From positions 1-27,200 of IMG/VR virus record IMGVR_UViG_3300025102_000230: a stretch of 27,200 nucleotides of DNA; one strand, given 5' to 3'. The translations under genes and the position numbers were made by a program. Of the stretch, positions 15,366 to 26,400 are shown one piece after another (position 1 is the first letter of the stretch; each line of letters opens with the position of its first letter). The DNA is from a virus. The notes under the pieces were generated by a model, which was not told the DNA's origin, searched no databases, and saw only the letters and a program-made list of their open reading frames with translations.

Positions 15366-15848
15366 TCAATTTTGACGGAACGGTAGTTCCCTAGTTATAT
15401 ATTCCAGTACCAGATTGTTAGTTTCTAAGTCCTCTCTCCATAATTCTTTCCGTTTAATTTTGCTCGGTATATAACTATAGGACTGAAAATCAATAGCATA
15501 TATCAGGTCTTCTTTTTCTAATACAATGAAATTGTCATAATTAAAATCACAAAAAGTCCACTCTCTATCCTTTTCAACTAACTCATTATAGATGGTATCT
15601 CTATATTTGTTTACTGTCATTCCACATTTTCTTCCCTTGATATATTCAACCGTTTGAATGATAGTGCGATCTGATACCTTGTAATCAAATTCAGGTATTC
15701 TTATTTTTCCAAAATTATCTTCCTTTATCCTATCCAATTTTTCGACTATCATTGATACATGTTCAGATGTATTACAATGAATAGTCTTTGTAAATTGGTA
15801 TGATATATCTAGATCTAAAAAGGGGTATATTCTACTTTTATGTTTCAT
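15366..15848 (-). CDS. Small kinase/phosphotransferase-like protein (160 aa)
   Basis: I placed the start at the ATG at 15848-15846, which is fused to the stop of the collar-fibre gene (TGATG). An upstream in-frame TTG at 15869 is less likely. The order of motifs resembles an aminoglycoside-phosphotransferase or kinase-like core: a hinge-like TVEYIKGRKCG (66-76); the catalytic loop WTFCDFNYDNFIVL with Asp101 and Asn106 five residues apart (D-x4-N); and YAIDFQ with Asp120 as the metal-binding Asp. The His usually preceding the catalytic Asp is Cys100. At 160 residues it is much shorter than typical phosphotransferases (250-300), and no glycine-rich loop is clear, so the N lobe is reduced. It could be an active minimal kinase, a pseudokinase or an unrelated protein. 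It lies upstream of two oxygenase genes. Confidence 0.6.
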   Translation of the reverse strand: MKHKSRIYPFLDLDISYQFTKTIHCNTSEHVSMIVEKLDRIKEDNFGKIRIPEFDYKVSDRTIIQTVEYIKGRKCGMTVNKYRDTIYNELVEKDREWTFCDFNYDNFIVLEKEDLIYAIDFQSYSYIPSKIKRKELWREDLETNNLVLEYITRELPFRQN

Positions 15849-18800
15849 CAAGTTTTCATAATAAAGCAAAGTGCATAGTATGGAGGCATGGTGCTTACTG
15901 CACTTCCACTTCCAGCACTTCCAGTATTTCCAGATCCACCAGAACCTGTGTTACCACTACCATTAGAACTTGTTCCTGGATTTTCGCTACTTGTGCTTCC
16001 GCTACTAGCACCAGTAGTTCCATTAACAGTTGCATTTAAAGTATGGTCGTGGTTGTCACTGACTCCTCCAGTCTCGACGTAGTGAGTATGTGCTCCAGCT
16101 GAATCTGTTGTAAACGTACCGAAACTACTACCAGCAGCACCACCACTACCAATCGGAATACCACGAGTATATGATGTTTGTGAATTCAATCTACTATAGG
16201 TGTGAGTGTGTGCTCCACCTGACCCTGTATTTGCAGTATGATAGTGGTTATCACTTTGGATTGATGTATAACCATTTACCAATGAACTAAAGGTGTGAGT
16301 GTGACTACCAATAGTATGACTGTGACTCGAAACAGTGTGACTGTGACTACCAATAGTATGACTGTGACTAGCACCAGTGTGACTATGCGACGGCATGTTT
16401 GAAGTCGAAAGCGTTACACTTGTAGCACCACCTGAAGCACCTGGATTGTAACTACTACCAGCACCAATAACGAACCTATCTCTTAGATCAGGAGTTCCAT
16501 ATGATCCATTACATAGATACCATCCAGAAGGAATGTTAGCAACACTACCAGACCACATTATAATACCTCCAGCAGGGATTCCTCCACCTGGTGTTTGATT
16601 AGTCCACTTACTAGAACTATTGTCCCAAGCAAGAACTTGATCGTCTGCTGGAGAACCACTAATAACAACGTCTGTTAAATCAGCAATGATACTAGCACCA
16701 CCACTGCCAGATTGATCATCAACAACTAAATCAATGGTTCCATCAGCATCTTGATATGTTGCAGCAATTCTTGTTTCAGTATTACCACTAAACATTCCAC
16801 CAACAATGTCCTGAACTTGCTCAGTTGTTAGTGGTTGAGTATTAGCTGTCATATCATCGACAACTAAATCAATGGTTCCGTCTCCATCTTGATATGTTGC
16901 TGCAATTCTTGTCTCAGTATTACCAGAGAACATTGCTCCAACAATGTCTTGTACCTGTTCTGTTGTAAGTGTGGAACCACCAGAAGAATCTGCTTGGTTA
17001 GTCCACTTACTTGTACCGTTATCCCACTTAAGTACTTGACCAGATTGAGGTGATCCACTTATAACAACGTCTGCTAAATTTCCAATAACAGATGATGTTG
17101 TTAGATGAGCACTTAGATCTGGTGGAGTGTATGAGAATACACCGTTAACACTGTTATAAGAAATAGAACCATCACCAGATGCAGTCTGAGGTGATCCTAC
17201 TGATAGACCTCCTAATGTTATGAAACTACTAATGTTAGGAGGAGTATATGAGAATACACCAGAAACATTGTTATAAGACAGTCCTGCGGTTCCTGCTGAA
17301 TTTTGAGTGACAGATAAAGCAGTTAATTGTATACCAGGAGTAACCTGATTCTCCCATGTAGCAGCAGCATTAGGACCACCACTGGTTAGTACCTGACCAG
17401 TAGATCCTACATCACCAGCAACACCAAGTTGACCTGATTTACCTGCACGGAATATTTCGTTCGCTGTACCACCACCACTATAGATTCTTACATCTCTTGG
17501 GTTAGCATTATTTGATGAAGCATAGATTCCAAGTACACCAGTTCCAGCACCATCAGTATCATTAAAGATTTTTGCTACATTGTTTCCAGACTGAGTACCA
17601 GCAATTAATATTTGACGATTTGCATCAATCTGAACTGCTTCTGTACCTTCTATATCAAAAGTAATTTTTCCTGTACCACCACCAGTATCAATTGTTTCTA
17701 CTTTGGTATTGTTTTCTGCTATGTTATCAGCATTACCACTACCAGTTTCATCAGGACCATTTTCCCAAGATGTACCGTTGTATTTTAATACATGTCCATT
17801 TTGAGGACTAGAAATAGTTACATCAGAAAGTTCATTTACAGAAAGACCAGTTATGTAACTACTGAGATCTGGAGGAGTGTATGTGAATGCACCACTTGTA
17901 TTGTTGTATGCAAGTCCACCACCACCTGAAGCACTAGCGTTAGAACCAACAGAGAATGCTGTTAGGTCTGTACTTACAGCAGAAAGATCTGGTGGAGTAT
18001 ATGAGAATACACCAGTACCATTATTATATGATAATGCTGCTGTACCTGCTGAGTTGGTTGTTACAGAAAGATCTGTTAATGATATACCAGCACCACCTGT
18101 TGCAGTTTGGTCAGCAGCAGCAATCCATTTAGATGAACCAGCATCCCACTTCAATACATGTCCATCAGTAGGAGTTCCAGCATTAACATCAGCAAGATCA
18201 TTAATATTTGAACTAGCAAGACTTATTGAAGTTAGATATGTATTACTATCAACAGAACCATCTGCCTTTAAGAATTGAGATGATGTTCCACTTGTCTTGA
18301 CAAATTTGTTACCAGTTATATCACCAGTAGATCCACTAATAGATGCTCTCCATACGTTAGTAGCGAGGTTACCAATATAAAGTCCAACACCATCATTAGT
18401 ATTAATTCCAACACCAGAAGTAGCATTTAAACTAATAGCATAGTTTCCATTATTCTGTACATCAAATCTACCAGGAAAACTAGCAGTTCCAGTTAGGGTG
18501 ATGTTTTTATCTGTAGTAGCACCTCTTCCAGCTACATCATCAAGTGTATCTGTTTCGGTATATCCAGTTAGATAACCACTTAGATCTGGTGGAGTGTATG
18601 AAAATTCACCTGTAGTATCGTTGTAAGCAATTGCTCCATCGCCAGAAGCAGATCCTTCAGTACCTATAGAAAGATCTGTTAATGCAATTCCACTAGTACC
18701 AGTAATGGTAAGTGCTCCAGTACCGCCACCTTGTCCAAAGGTGATTCCAGTACCAGCTACAAGATTTAATGTCTGTGCATTACCAGCACCATTATTTGTA

Positions 18801-20281
18801 TAGACTATTTGAGATGTAGTTGCATTAGCATGGTTGAATACAAGAGTATTATCTGCTGCTGGAGTAAATGTAAACTGACCAGTTAAATTATTGTATGATA
18901 ATCCGCCATTACCAGAAGGTGTTCCTTCAGTACCTACAGTAAGGTCTCCTAGTGCAATACCACCACCAGATCCACCACTATCAAGAGCATTAACCCACTC
19001 TGTACCATCCCATTTTAAAATTTGATTAGTCTGTATAGAAGTGATATTAACATTGCTAATATCCTCAATGTCTATTCCAGTTAGATATGTACTAGTATCA
19101 ACAGTACCATCTGCTTTTAAGAATTGAGATGCTGTTCCACCTGTCTTGACAAAACTAGTACCAGTAACAGATCCAACAACATTTAATCCAGTGGTACTAA
19201 GAGTAGCTTTTAGAGTTGCACCAGAATAATAATCAAGTTGATCTGCAACTATATCTAAGTCACTATTATTTCCGTTGTATATAACTTTTGAACCAGCAGC
19301 ATTATATCCAAGTGTTGCAAATTGTGATGTTCCGATTGAAAACTGTCCAGTATCAGAACATATTAAACTACCTGCTGTTATATCATCAGTAGTTGTATTA
19401 CCAGCAGCAGTTACTGCTGCTAATGTAGGTGTAGATCCACCAGTTTGATCTACCCATGTGGTAACACCATTTCCATCAGTCTGCAAGACCTGTCCATTCG
19501 TCCCTTCGTCTGGGGGAAGAACAAACTCATGATTGCCACTAAACGCTGAATGTGCTGGTGCTTTTATACTTACTTTGTGTGCGTTATTAACCTCACAATA
19601 TAAATCAATTGCTGCTACATTTCCAGTACCAGTTCTTATAGCAACACTACCATCAGAAATAGTTACACCACCAGTAGATCCATTACCACCAACAGTAATA
19701 CTGTTAAATGAATTAATATCTAAAGGAGTAAACGATAGTACACCTGTACTATTATCATACGTTAATGAACCATTACCACTCGCAGATAATGAAGTGACAG
19801 AAATATCTGATAGTGTTATAAAAGTACTGACATCCTGTGGTGTAAATCCAAATACACCAGTGGTGTTATTATAACTTAAACTTGAACCACCAGCACTAGG
19901 AGTATTATTAGTTACCTGTAAACCTTGTAAAGTAACCCAAGTCGCAGAGTTATCTGTTACTACACTATAGTTACCAGAACCATCTGTTACCATCAGACCA
20001 GCACTAGTGAAGTCTGCGTCCTGAATAGCATCACCAATTGAGGTGATAAAATTACTTAAATCTGGTGGTGTATATGCTATCGCACCAGTAGTGTTATCGT
20101 ATGTTAAATTACCTGCACCACCAGCAGAATTGACAGTGACACTTAAATCAATCAAAGTAATATAAGACGCATTCAGAATAATCTGACTACTATTAAAAGT
20201 ATGAAGGTCTAAACCTATTTCATTAATCTTCTGCCTTTGTACCTCGAAGGTATCAGACTTATTTACTATGACTTGTGCCAT
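15848..20281 (-). CDS. Tail-collar fibre / adhesin with His-rich tip (1477 aa)
   Basis: The first 1200 residues are modular. About nine copies of G-x-L-S-Y-N-N-x-T-G-V-F-S-Y-T-P-P-D-L-S alternate with five LADVxISGSPxxGQVLKWD units. Two nearly identical 46-residue EQVQDIVG modules lie in tandem at 16715-16969. Near residue 1235 begins the phage tail-collar domain (GGIIMWSGSVANIPSGWYLC, then GTPDLRDRFVIGAG). It is followed by nine H-x-H motifs between about residues 1296 and 1412, five of them in a regular 7-residue series. The C terminus (MPPYYALCFIMKT) is typical of collar-domain fibres. Family knowledge: H-x-H series in T4 gp37 coordinate iron at the fibre tip. Inferred role: a receptor-binding fibre with a metal-bound tip. 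The start overlaps the 73-residue gene by 23 bases. Confidence 0.88.
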   Translation of the reverse strand: MAQVIVNKSDTFEVQRQKINEIGLDLHTFNSSQIILNASYITLIDLSVTVNSAGGAGNLTYDNTTGAIAYTPPDLSNFITSIGDAIQDADFTSAGLMVTDGSGNYSVVTDNSATWVTLQGLQVTNNTPSAGGSSLSYNNTTGVFGFTPQDVSTFITLSDISVTSLSASGNGSLTYDNSTGVLSFTPLDINSFNSITVGGNGSTGGVTISDGSVAIRTGTGNVAAIDLYCEVNNAHKVSIKAPAHSAFSGNHEFVLPPDEGTNGQVLQTDGNGVTTWVDQTGGSTPTLAAVTAAGNTTTDDITAGSLICSDTGQFSIGTSQFATLGYNAAGSKVIYNGNNSDLDIVADQLDYYSGATLKATLSTTGLNVVGSVTGTSFVKTGGTASQFLKADGTVDTSTYLTGIDIEDISNVNITSIQTNQILKWDGTEWVNALDSGGSGGGIALGDLTVGTEGTPSGNGGLSYNNLTGQFTFTPAADNTLVFNHANATTSQIVYTNNGAGNAQTLNLVAGTGITFGQGGGTGALTITGTSGIALTDLSIGTEGSASGDGAIAYNDTTGEFSYTPPDLSGYLTGYTETDTLDDVAGRGATTDKNITLTGTASFPGRFDVQNNGNYAISLNATSGVGINTNDGVGLYIGNLATNVWRASISGSTGDITGNKFVKTSGTSSQFLKADGSVDSNTYLTSISLASSNINDLADVNAGTPTDGHVLKWDAGSSKWIAAADQTATGGAGISLTDLSVTTNSAGTAALSYNNGTGVFSYTPPDLSAVSTDLTAFSVGSNASASGGGGLAYNNTSGAFTYTPPDLSSYITGLSVNELSDVTISSPQNGHVLKYNGTSWENGPDETGSGNADNIAENNTKVETIDTGGGTGKITFDIEGTEAVQIDANRQILIAGTQSGNNVAKIFNDTDGAGTGVLGIYASSNNANPRDVRIYSGGGTANEIFRAGKSGQLGVAGDVGSTGQVLTSGGPNAAATWENQVTPGIQLTALSVTQNSAGTAGLSYNNVSGVFSYTPPNISSFITLGGLSVGSPQTASGDGSISYNSVNGVFSYTPPDLSAHLTTSSVIGNLADVVISGSPQSGQVLKWDNGTSKWTNQADSSGGSTLTTEQVQDIVGAMFSGNTETRIAATYQDGDGTIDLVVDDMTANTQPLTTEQVQDIVGGMFSGNTETRIAATYQDADGTIDLVVDDQSGSGGASIIADLTDVVISGSPADDQVLAWDNSSSKWTNQTPGGGIPAGGIIMWSGSVANIPSGWYLCNGSYGTPDLRDRFVIGAGSSYNPGASGGATSVTLSTSNMPSHSHTGASHSHTIGSHSHTVSSHSHTIGSHTHTFSSLVNGYTSIQSDNHYHTANTGSGGAHTHTYSRLNSQTSYTRGIPIGSGGAAGSSFGTFTTDSAGAHTHYVETGGVSDNHDHTLNATVNGTTGASSGSTSSENPGTSSNGSGNTGSGGSGNTGSAGSGSAVSTMPPYYALCFIMKT
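16293..16397 (-). repeat. Five 21-bp tandem units encoding Ser-His-Ser-His-Thr
   Basis: Five consecutive 21-base units (plus-strand cores gtgtgactgtgacta or gtatgactgtgact) start at 16293, 16314, 16335, 16356 and 16377. They are in frame in the collar fibre and each encodes S-H-S/T-H-T plus two variable residues. Units 2 and 4, and units 1 and 3, are the closest to each other. Confidence 0.85.
16715..16969 (-). repeat. Tandem 138-bp repeat encoding the EQVQDIVG module
   Basis: Two in-frame units start at 16969 and 16831, which is 46 codons apart. They encode LTTEQVQDIVG-A/G-MF, then SGNTETRIAATYQD-G/A-DGTIDLVVDD. The proteins differ at only a few residues, while the codons differ at more places, so the duplication is not very recent or has been held by selection. 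Confidence 0.85.
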
Positions 20282-20480
20282 TGTGTTCTATCAATTGTTT
20301 TATTAGGGTCTTGAGTTCACTAAGTTCACTTTTAACATTATCCAATTCATATTCCATACTCCGTTGCTTGTTTCTGGATGCCTTATATTTGGCAAATGAC
20401 GACCTATCGGTATTTATTATTGCACCTGTATTTACATCACGATATAAATGGTCTTGGTCTTTAACCTTTAGGTTGTTCAT
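20259..20480 (-). CDS. Small coiled-coil protein conserved in style with cyanophage fibre operons (73 aa)
   Basis: The 73 residues contain an N-terminal LYRDVNTGAIINTDRSSFAKY segment followed by a basic stretch (KASRNKQR) and a regular heptad helix (YELDNVKSELSELKTLIKQLIEH, residues 44-66). I recall small proteins with this layout beside structural genes in T4-like marine phages, annotated as hypothetical. Its ATG shares a base with the stop of the giant protein (TAATG), and its last 23 bases overlap the start of the collar-fibre gene, so all three are translationally linked. A trimeric coiled-coil adaptor or chaperone for the fibre is a reasonable guess but is not shown. Confidence 0.72.
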   Translation of the reverse strand: MNNLKVKDQDHLYRDVNTGAIINTDRSSFAKYKASRNKQRSMEYELDNVKSELSELKTLIKQLIEHNGTSHSK

Positions 20481-23400
20481 TAGTATGATGCCACTGCCCT
20501 CATATCCTGAATCTTAGGAACAAATGCAGGGTTTGTAGACTTCATGACAATCTTAACTGCATAGGATGAGAATTCTGGTAGATTCTCTATGCTGTAAGAT
20601 AGTTCCTGATATGAAGACTGTTTCTCTGTAATACCACTGATAGCATTTTCAGAAGAAGCAATAGTATCTACATCAGGTTCACCTGATGTGTTGAAATAAA
20701 TCCATTCAATATCCTCAAAGTTTTCCTGTGAAGAAGACTTCTTAAGTTTATAAAGGATCTGTAAATTCTTAGTATCAGTTACATTAGCAGTAAGTTTTAC
20801 ATCAATAGATGTAGCAGGATTTTCAATAGAAATTTCTTTAGTTACATACTTAGCAATTCCAGAACTATTCTTAGATTGTGTCTCAGAAATAAAATCAATA
20901 CCATCTGAATATGATACTGCTGCAATTTCAATGAAACTTGCTTCATCTACTGGTTGATTTGGATATGAAATCAAATCCCCAACTCTAAAGATATCATTCA
21001 ACTGATCATCTACATTAGCATTTCTATCAAAACTACTATTATCAATAAGTCTTCCATTGTAATCATCATTGATTGGTTGTTTATCATTAACAGTAGTTAA
21101 TTCACCAGATTTACTATTCCATAAAAGTATCCTACCAGATATCTTATTGTCATATGTTTGGGCAACAACAGAAGGATTTCTTGCAGTCACAAATGTTGGT
21201 GGTGTTGTAGTATTTGGAATATCAAATGCAAATTTAATAAGACCAGTTGTTCCAACAGTAATAGTTCCAGTAAATGACTGACCACTAAATGTTAGTGTTT
21301 CACCAGCAACAAAAGTATTAACCGTAGTTACTTTTACATATACTGTGCTTCCATCAACTTTAACAATAGTACCTTCTGCTTTTGAAGTAACACCAACAAG
21401 AGTTTGATTATTATTAATTACTTCAGCACCTTGAAGACCAGATGCAGTGAATGAATATACAGGTAAGAAGGATACAATCTGATTCCTTCTACCATAACGT
21501 TCCTCTGAACCTGAAGAAGATTCAACACGGTTACTAATAGTTTTAACAGATGCTCTAGCAAGATCAATAACTGGACTCAAATGAGACACAGTAGATGATA
21601 AGTCTAATTTGTATAGTAATGAATTATTGATACCATTAGCAGTTTCATTAATCTTAGAAGCAACAATCTTTTGATTGATGAAATAGAAATCTTCATTTAA
21701 GAATGTTTTTTCATAATCAGTCTGAGAATATGATGTAAAGGTTCCAACATTATCATCTATTGGTGAAACATTGGTTGTTTTAACAAAACTATTAATCTTA
21801 GTCTGACTAAAGGTTAGATTGGATATAGAAGCATATAATTTTTCAAACTTTCTATTATATGTTGCTAGTACACTTGTACCACCACCGAAGGAATTACCAG
21901 ACGCTCTAGTAGTTCCAGTGATGTTGTAGTAATCAACACCAGTATTAGAAACCTTATAAAGATTGCTATTTAAAGAGGAAGCAGTTACACCACCAACATC
22001 AACTGCATTCTTGAAGTAAACCCATGACTTATTAAGGTCGAAACCATTATCTCTATGATTGACCTTAACAATATAGTTATTATTCTTAAACAACGTTGAT
22101 GTAGCAGTAGTATTTGCTTCTGCATTAGTTTCAATAGGATCGTGATCTAATGGTTCAAACCCTAGATTATCATTGGATAGTACAAGACTTGCAGTTCTAC
22201 TAATATCAAAGTCTGCACGATTCAAGACAAACTTAATATCTTCAAATAGATCCTCTGTCCAAGAGTTTATATTTTGAGACTTAAACAGAGATCCTAAAGC
22301 AGGTTGCGTTGTTACAATTTGACTAGTAGCAATTTCAGTATCACCAAGTTTAGATGCCCACATTTCATAGTCAATAGAATCTGTCTCTATAGCAAGAGCA
22401 TACTCGGTATCATTTTCAAGGTATACAGGGAAATCGAAGTTAAACTTGGTAGGAGTGATTGATTGTGTCTCTCCTTCAACATCAATAGCAATACCCATTC
22501 TTACTGCTGGAGTATCAATAGTAATTTCAGATTCTATTACAGCACCAGCATTACCAGATCCTGTTCCTCTAAGAACAATTGATGGTGGTTCTGTATATCC
22601 TGAACCAGAAAGAGATATCTCTGCATCATATACAAGACCTTGAGAAACCCTAACTGTAGCAGTAGCATTACCACCACCAGGAAGTTGAGGACTTTCTATT
22701 GTAATGATTGCAGATTCGTAACCACTACCTATACTAGAAACATTCAAACTAGTTACACGACCAGAATCCTTAGCAATGGTAAGTGTGAATTGTGTATTGT
22801 TAGCATTATTAGCTTGTGTGATAGATGCAACAGTTAATAGTTCATCTTGAACAAAACTCTTACCGTTGTTATTGTCTAATACAATTGTATATACTTGGTC
22901 ATTTGTTAATGTATAATTACCTGTTGTACTAGCAACAATCTCAATATTATTTTTATCAATAACTTTACTGATAGGACCAGAAGCATTGGATTTAGATCCA
23001 GTTATACTTTCACCTTTTGTAATATTAAGTGTATCACTTGAGACTACTTTTAAGAATGTTTCTGGTGTTAATACTTTCTGAGTACCAGGAATAATATTCT
23101 TGCCTGGTTTTCCACTAACAACATCAGTTAGATAAACTCTCAATGGAATATTTTCACTCTTCTTATTAAAGAATAGATCTAAACTTGTAGTAAATACACC
23201 ACCATCAAATCCATCAACTTTAAATGTCTGAGCAAATGGGTTAGGTCTTACTGGGTTTTCAGTATTACTATCAATAATCTGTGTACCTTCATTCGCTTTA
23301 AAGAATGCAGGTCTTGTAGATATAATCGAAGAAGGATTCTCTGGAACTATACCTGTAGCATAGAACTTAACTTCAGCAAATGTTTCTACATCCTTTGTAT

Positions 23401-26400
23401 CAACATCAGTCGAACTAGATGTAAATCTGATTGTCTTAACACCTGTACTAAATCTCAATTCATCAGCATCTGTATCATATGATACAGTGTCAACATTTCC
23501 AGTCCATACAGCATTTTCTCTAGGTGGAACACCAGCAGGAACAAGGATAACACCACTTGCATTACCATTATTATCTGTAGTGATAGAACCATTAAATGCT
23601 GACAGTGAGTTAGCAGCAATACCAGTATACTTAAGGTCAGGATTTACCCATCTAGCAATATCTCTGCCTTCCATAAAGACATAGACCTTTGTATTTGGTT
23701 TTAATCTATTAATTTTAAACTTAACAGGGATACTTCTAGCAAAGTATGATAGTGATGTAACAACAACGTTGGATCCTACACCCTTAGTTACTAGTCCCTT
23801 ACCAACTTCATTGTTCTGTGGACTAATATTAGAAGATGTTCCTACAGCAGCAGTAGCAACATTAGAATCTGCAATATTAGAATTAACTTCTGCAAATGAT
23901 CCAATGTTATAGAATGCTTGGTTAGCACCTAACCAATTAACTTTATATGAATTATAAAGACTTGAGAATGCTTCCTTTAAATTTTCCTTAGCAAGGAATA
24001 TAGAGTATAGATTAGTATTATTATCTGTTACTAAAGGTTCTACACTATTGTCATACCAAGAATCTACACTAGGACCAATAAATGAATCACCAACATATTG
24101 AAGAACAACAAATGGGTTGGGATTAACTGTCTTAGTAGCAAAGTTATTTCCTAGTAATTCTAATTCTGTGTATGGAAGAGTAACTATATCACCAGTCTTC
24201 TGATAACCAGAAACAGATCTTTGATCATCTCTATTATTAACTTCAATTAATTCGATAGAATCTTCTTTTGCTTGAGAACGTAATACAGACTGTTGTGTAT
24301 CAATAGAACATTTATAGTCTATTGATTTTAGGGATCCAATCCTATGAGTCTCAAAATTGTCTACAATGAAACCACTCTTAAAGCGATTGACACCAGCAGC
24401 ATCTGTAATCTGCATATTAAGAGCTTGTTGCTCAAGAATACTTAACGTAGTGTAATATTCTAGTCTCTCAATACGTTTCTCCAACTTACCAATGTCACGC
24501 ATTGTGTAACGACGGTTATCGACTGGAGTAATCCTTACATCCTTACCTGATTGTGTGAAAGCAGGTATGTACATATAGTACAATGCAATAGCATCACTAA
24601 TAACATCTGGTTTAGATGGGTTGAGTGAAGAATTACCTTCCTTAACAATAAACTGACCTTTCTTATTCAAGAACAATCCATCAATCCTATCAAGGTATTG
24701 TGTCTGTGTGAATGAGAATGTATATTCGAGATTTGAATCAGGAGCAGGAGTACTAGAAACAATACCACCAGTTCCAGTGAATGATCTACTATTAGGTGAA
24801 GATAGTAATGATGTATTCTGAAATCCACCAATAATAGCATCGTTATCAACTTTAGGTCTAAAATCTAAAACATCTTTAAGAGATACCTTACCTAATACAG
24901 GTGAATTGAATGAAGGAATTTCTTCTGGTCCTACACCAGCTTCATGTAAGTATGAATCAACAGTAATGAAATCACCAGAAGTATGATCAAAGTAATCAAA
25001 AGCAACTACTAACTGTCCTACAGGTGCTTCAAAACCAGGTTTAATGACAAGTCTAGAGATATCATATATTGTGTCTCTTTGACCATCGTCAAATGTAAAC
25101 CTATTAGTAACATCAGTACCAGTAACCAAGTTACCTGACTTATCAACTACAGGAGGTGTTGAACTAGATCCTTCATAAACATATCTCAAGTTAAATGCAT
25201 CTGCATAACTGAATACATCTAAAGACTCTGTATCATAATCTCTACCTCTAAAAGGTACAATTTTGTCACCAGCAGACTCAACAATAATTCTCTTGTTTAA
25301 GTTTGCTGTCTTGAGTCTTGGTTTTGCTTTAGTAACTTCTAAAGTAGCAGTTAGTTTTAATGTAGGATATGTTGTATATGATGTAGATCCAAAATAATTT
25401 GAAGGTAGATTCAACTTAACACTACCAGAAGTTAAACCACTAGCAGCATCAGTAGATGCCTTTATCTCAACCTGATCTGAAGTGATATAAACTACATCAC
25501 CAGCAGCAACATCAGGAGCATCTCCTGCATCAAGTACTGTGATTAGGAAGTTGCTTTCACTAAATGATACAAATCTTTGAGTTCCAAATGGGAGTTGAGC
25601 AGCAAAAGTAATAGAACCAGCACCACCAGAACCAGTAGATATAAAATCTCTCCTGAGATAGTAGGTAATCTTGGAATCATCAGAAGTAGCAACAATAGAA
25701 CTTATTTGATTGGAACCAGTTTTATAAAGAAGAGTTCCTTGATTAAAGTTATCAATAGATGGTCTTACTCTAACAACACTAGCATTAGTAACAGTATTAG
25801 GTAGTGACCTATCTAAGTAAATTCTTGATTTGTATACACCAGCAGGTTCTGTTGATTGTTGTACAACACCTCTTACAAGATTTCCAGTATCATCTGTAAA
25901 CTGAACCAAATCTCCATGAATAACAAATGTTGTTGCATCTCCACCAAATCCTGTACACTCAATATACTTTCTTCCTTTGTTTCCACTGAAAGTAAAATCA
26001 GTTACTGAAACAACCTCAGAATACTTCTCTTTGTTAATCTCAATATCTGCTGTGAATATATTAGAATTACCAGATCCAAATTGAGAGTAGAATGACTTAA
26101 CATTCTGTGGTGTGTATGTTGTAACAGCATTTCTTACTAGAACTGGAACAACAACTGCTTGTGATGAAGCACCAGCATCAACAATCTCGACTAGAGGTGG
26201 TTGTGAGTATTCAACTCCAGCAGCATCTCTGTCTATAATGCCTACACTATAAACTAACTGATCTCCACTGACATTAACAAGTATCTTAGAGTTATCATAT
26301 TCAACTCCATCAATTCTAATTGTTGCTGTAGAAGAATGATTTGCTCCTCTATTAGTAACAACAAAATGAGATATAGTATTGTCTTTTGCAATCCTTAAAG

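Noticed and set aside
15849-15869. TTG start for the kinase-like gene
   Set aside because: The ATG at 15848 forms a TGATG junction with the fibre stop, which is the arrangement used elsewhere in this block.
16293-16397. CRISPR-like short repeats
   Set aside because: The 21-bp units are contiguous, lack spacers and encode in-frame SHSHT motifs.
19533-19874. Plus-strand open frames antisense to the collar fibre and other fibres
   Set aside because: These are Pro/Val/Leu-rich mirror translations of Thr/Gly/Ser-rich repeats, with no supporting signals.
20411-20418. AATAAATA as a promoter for the collar fibre
   Set aside because: It is a mismatch box inside the 73-residue coding sequence, about 130 bases before the fibre start, with no other support.
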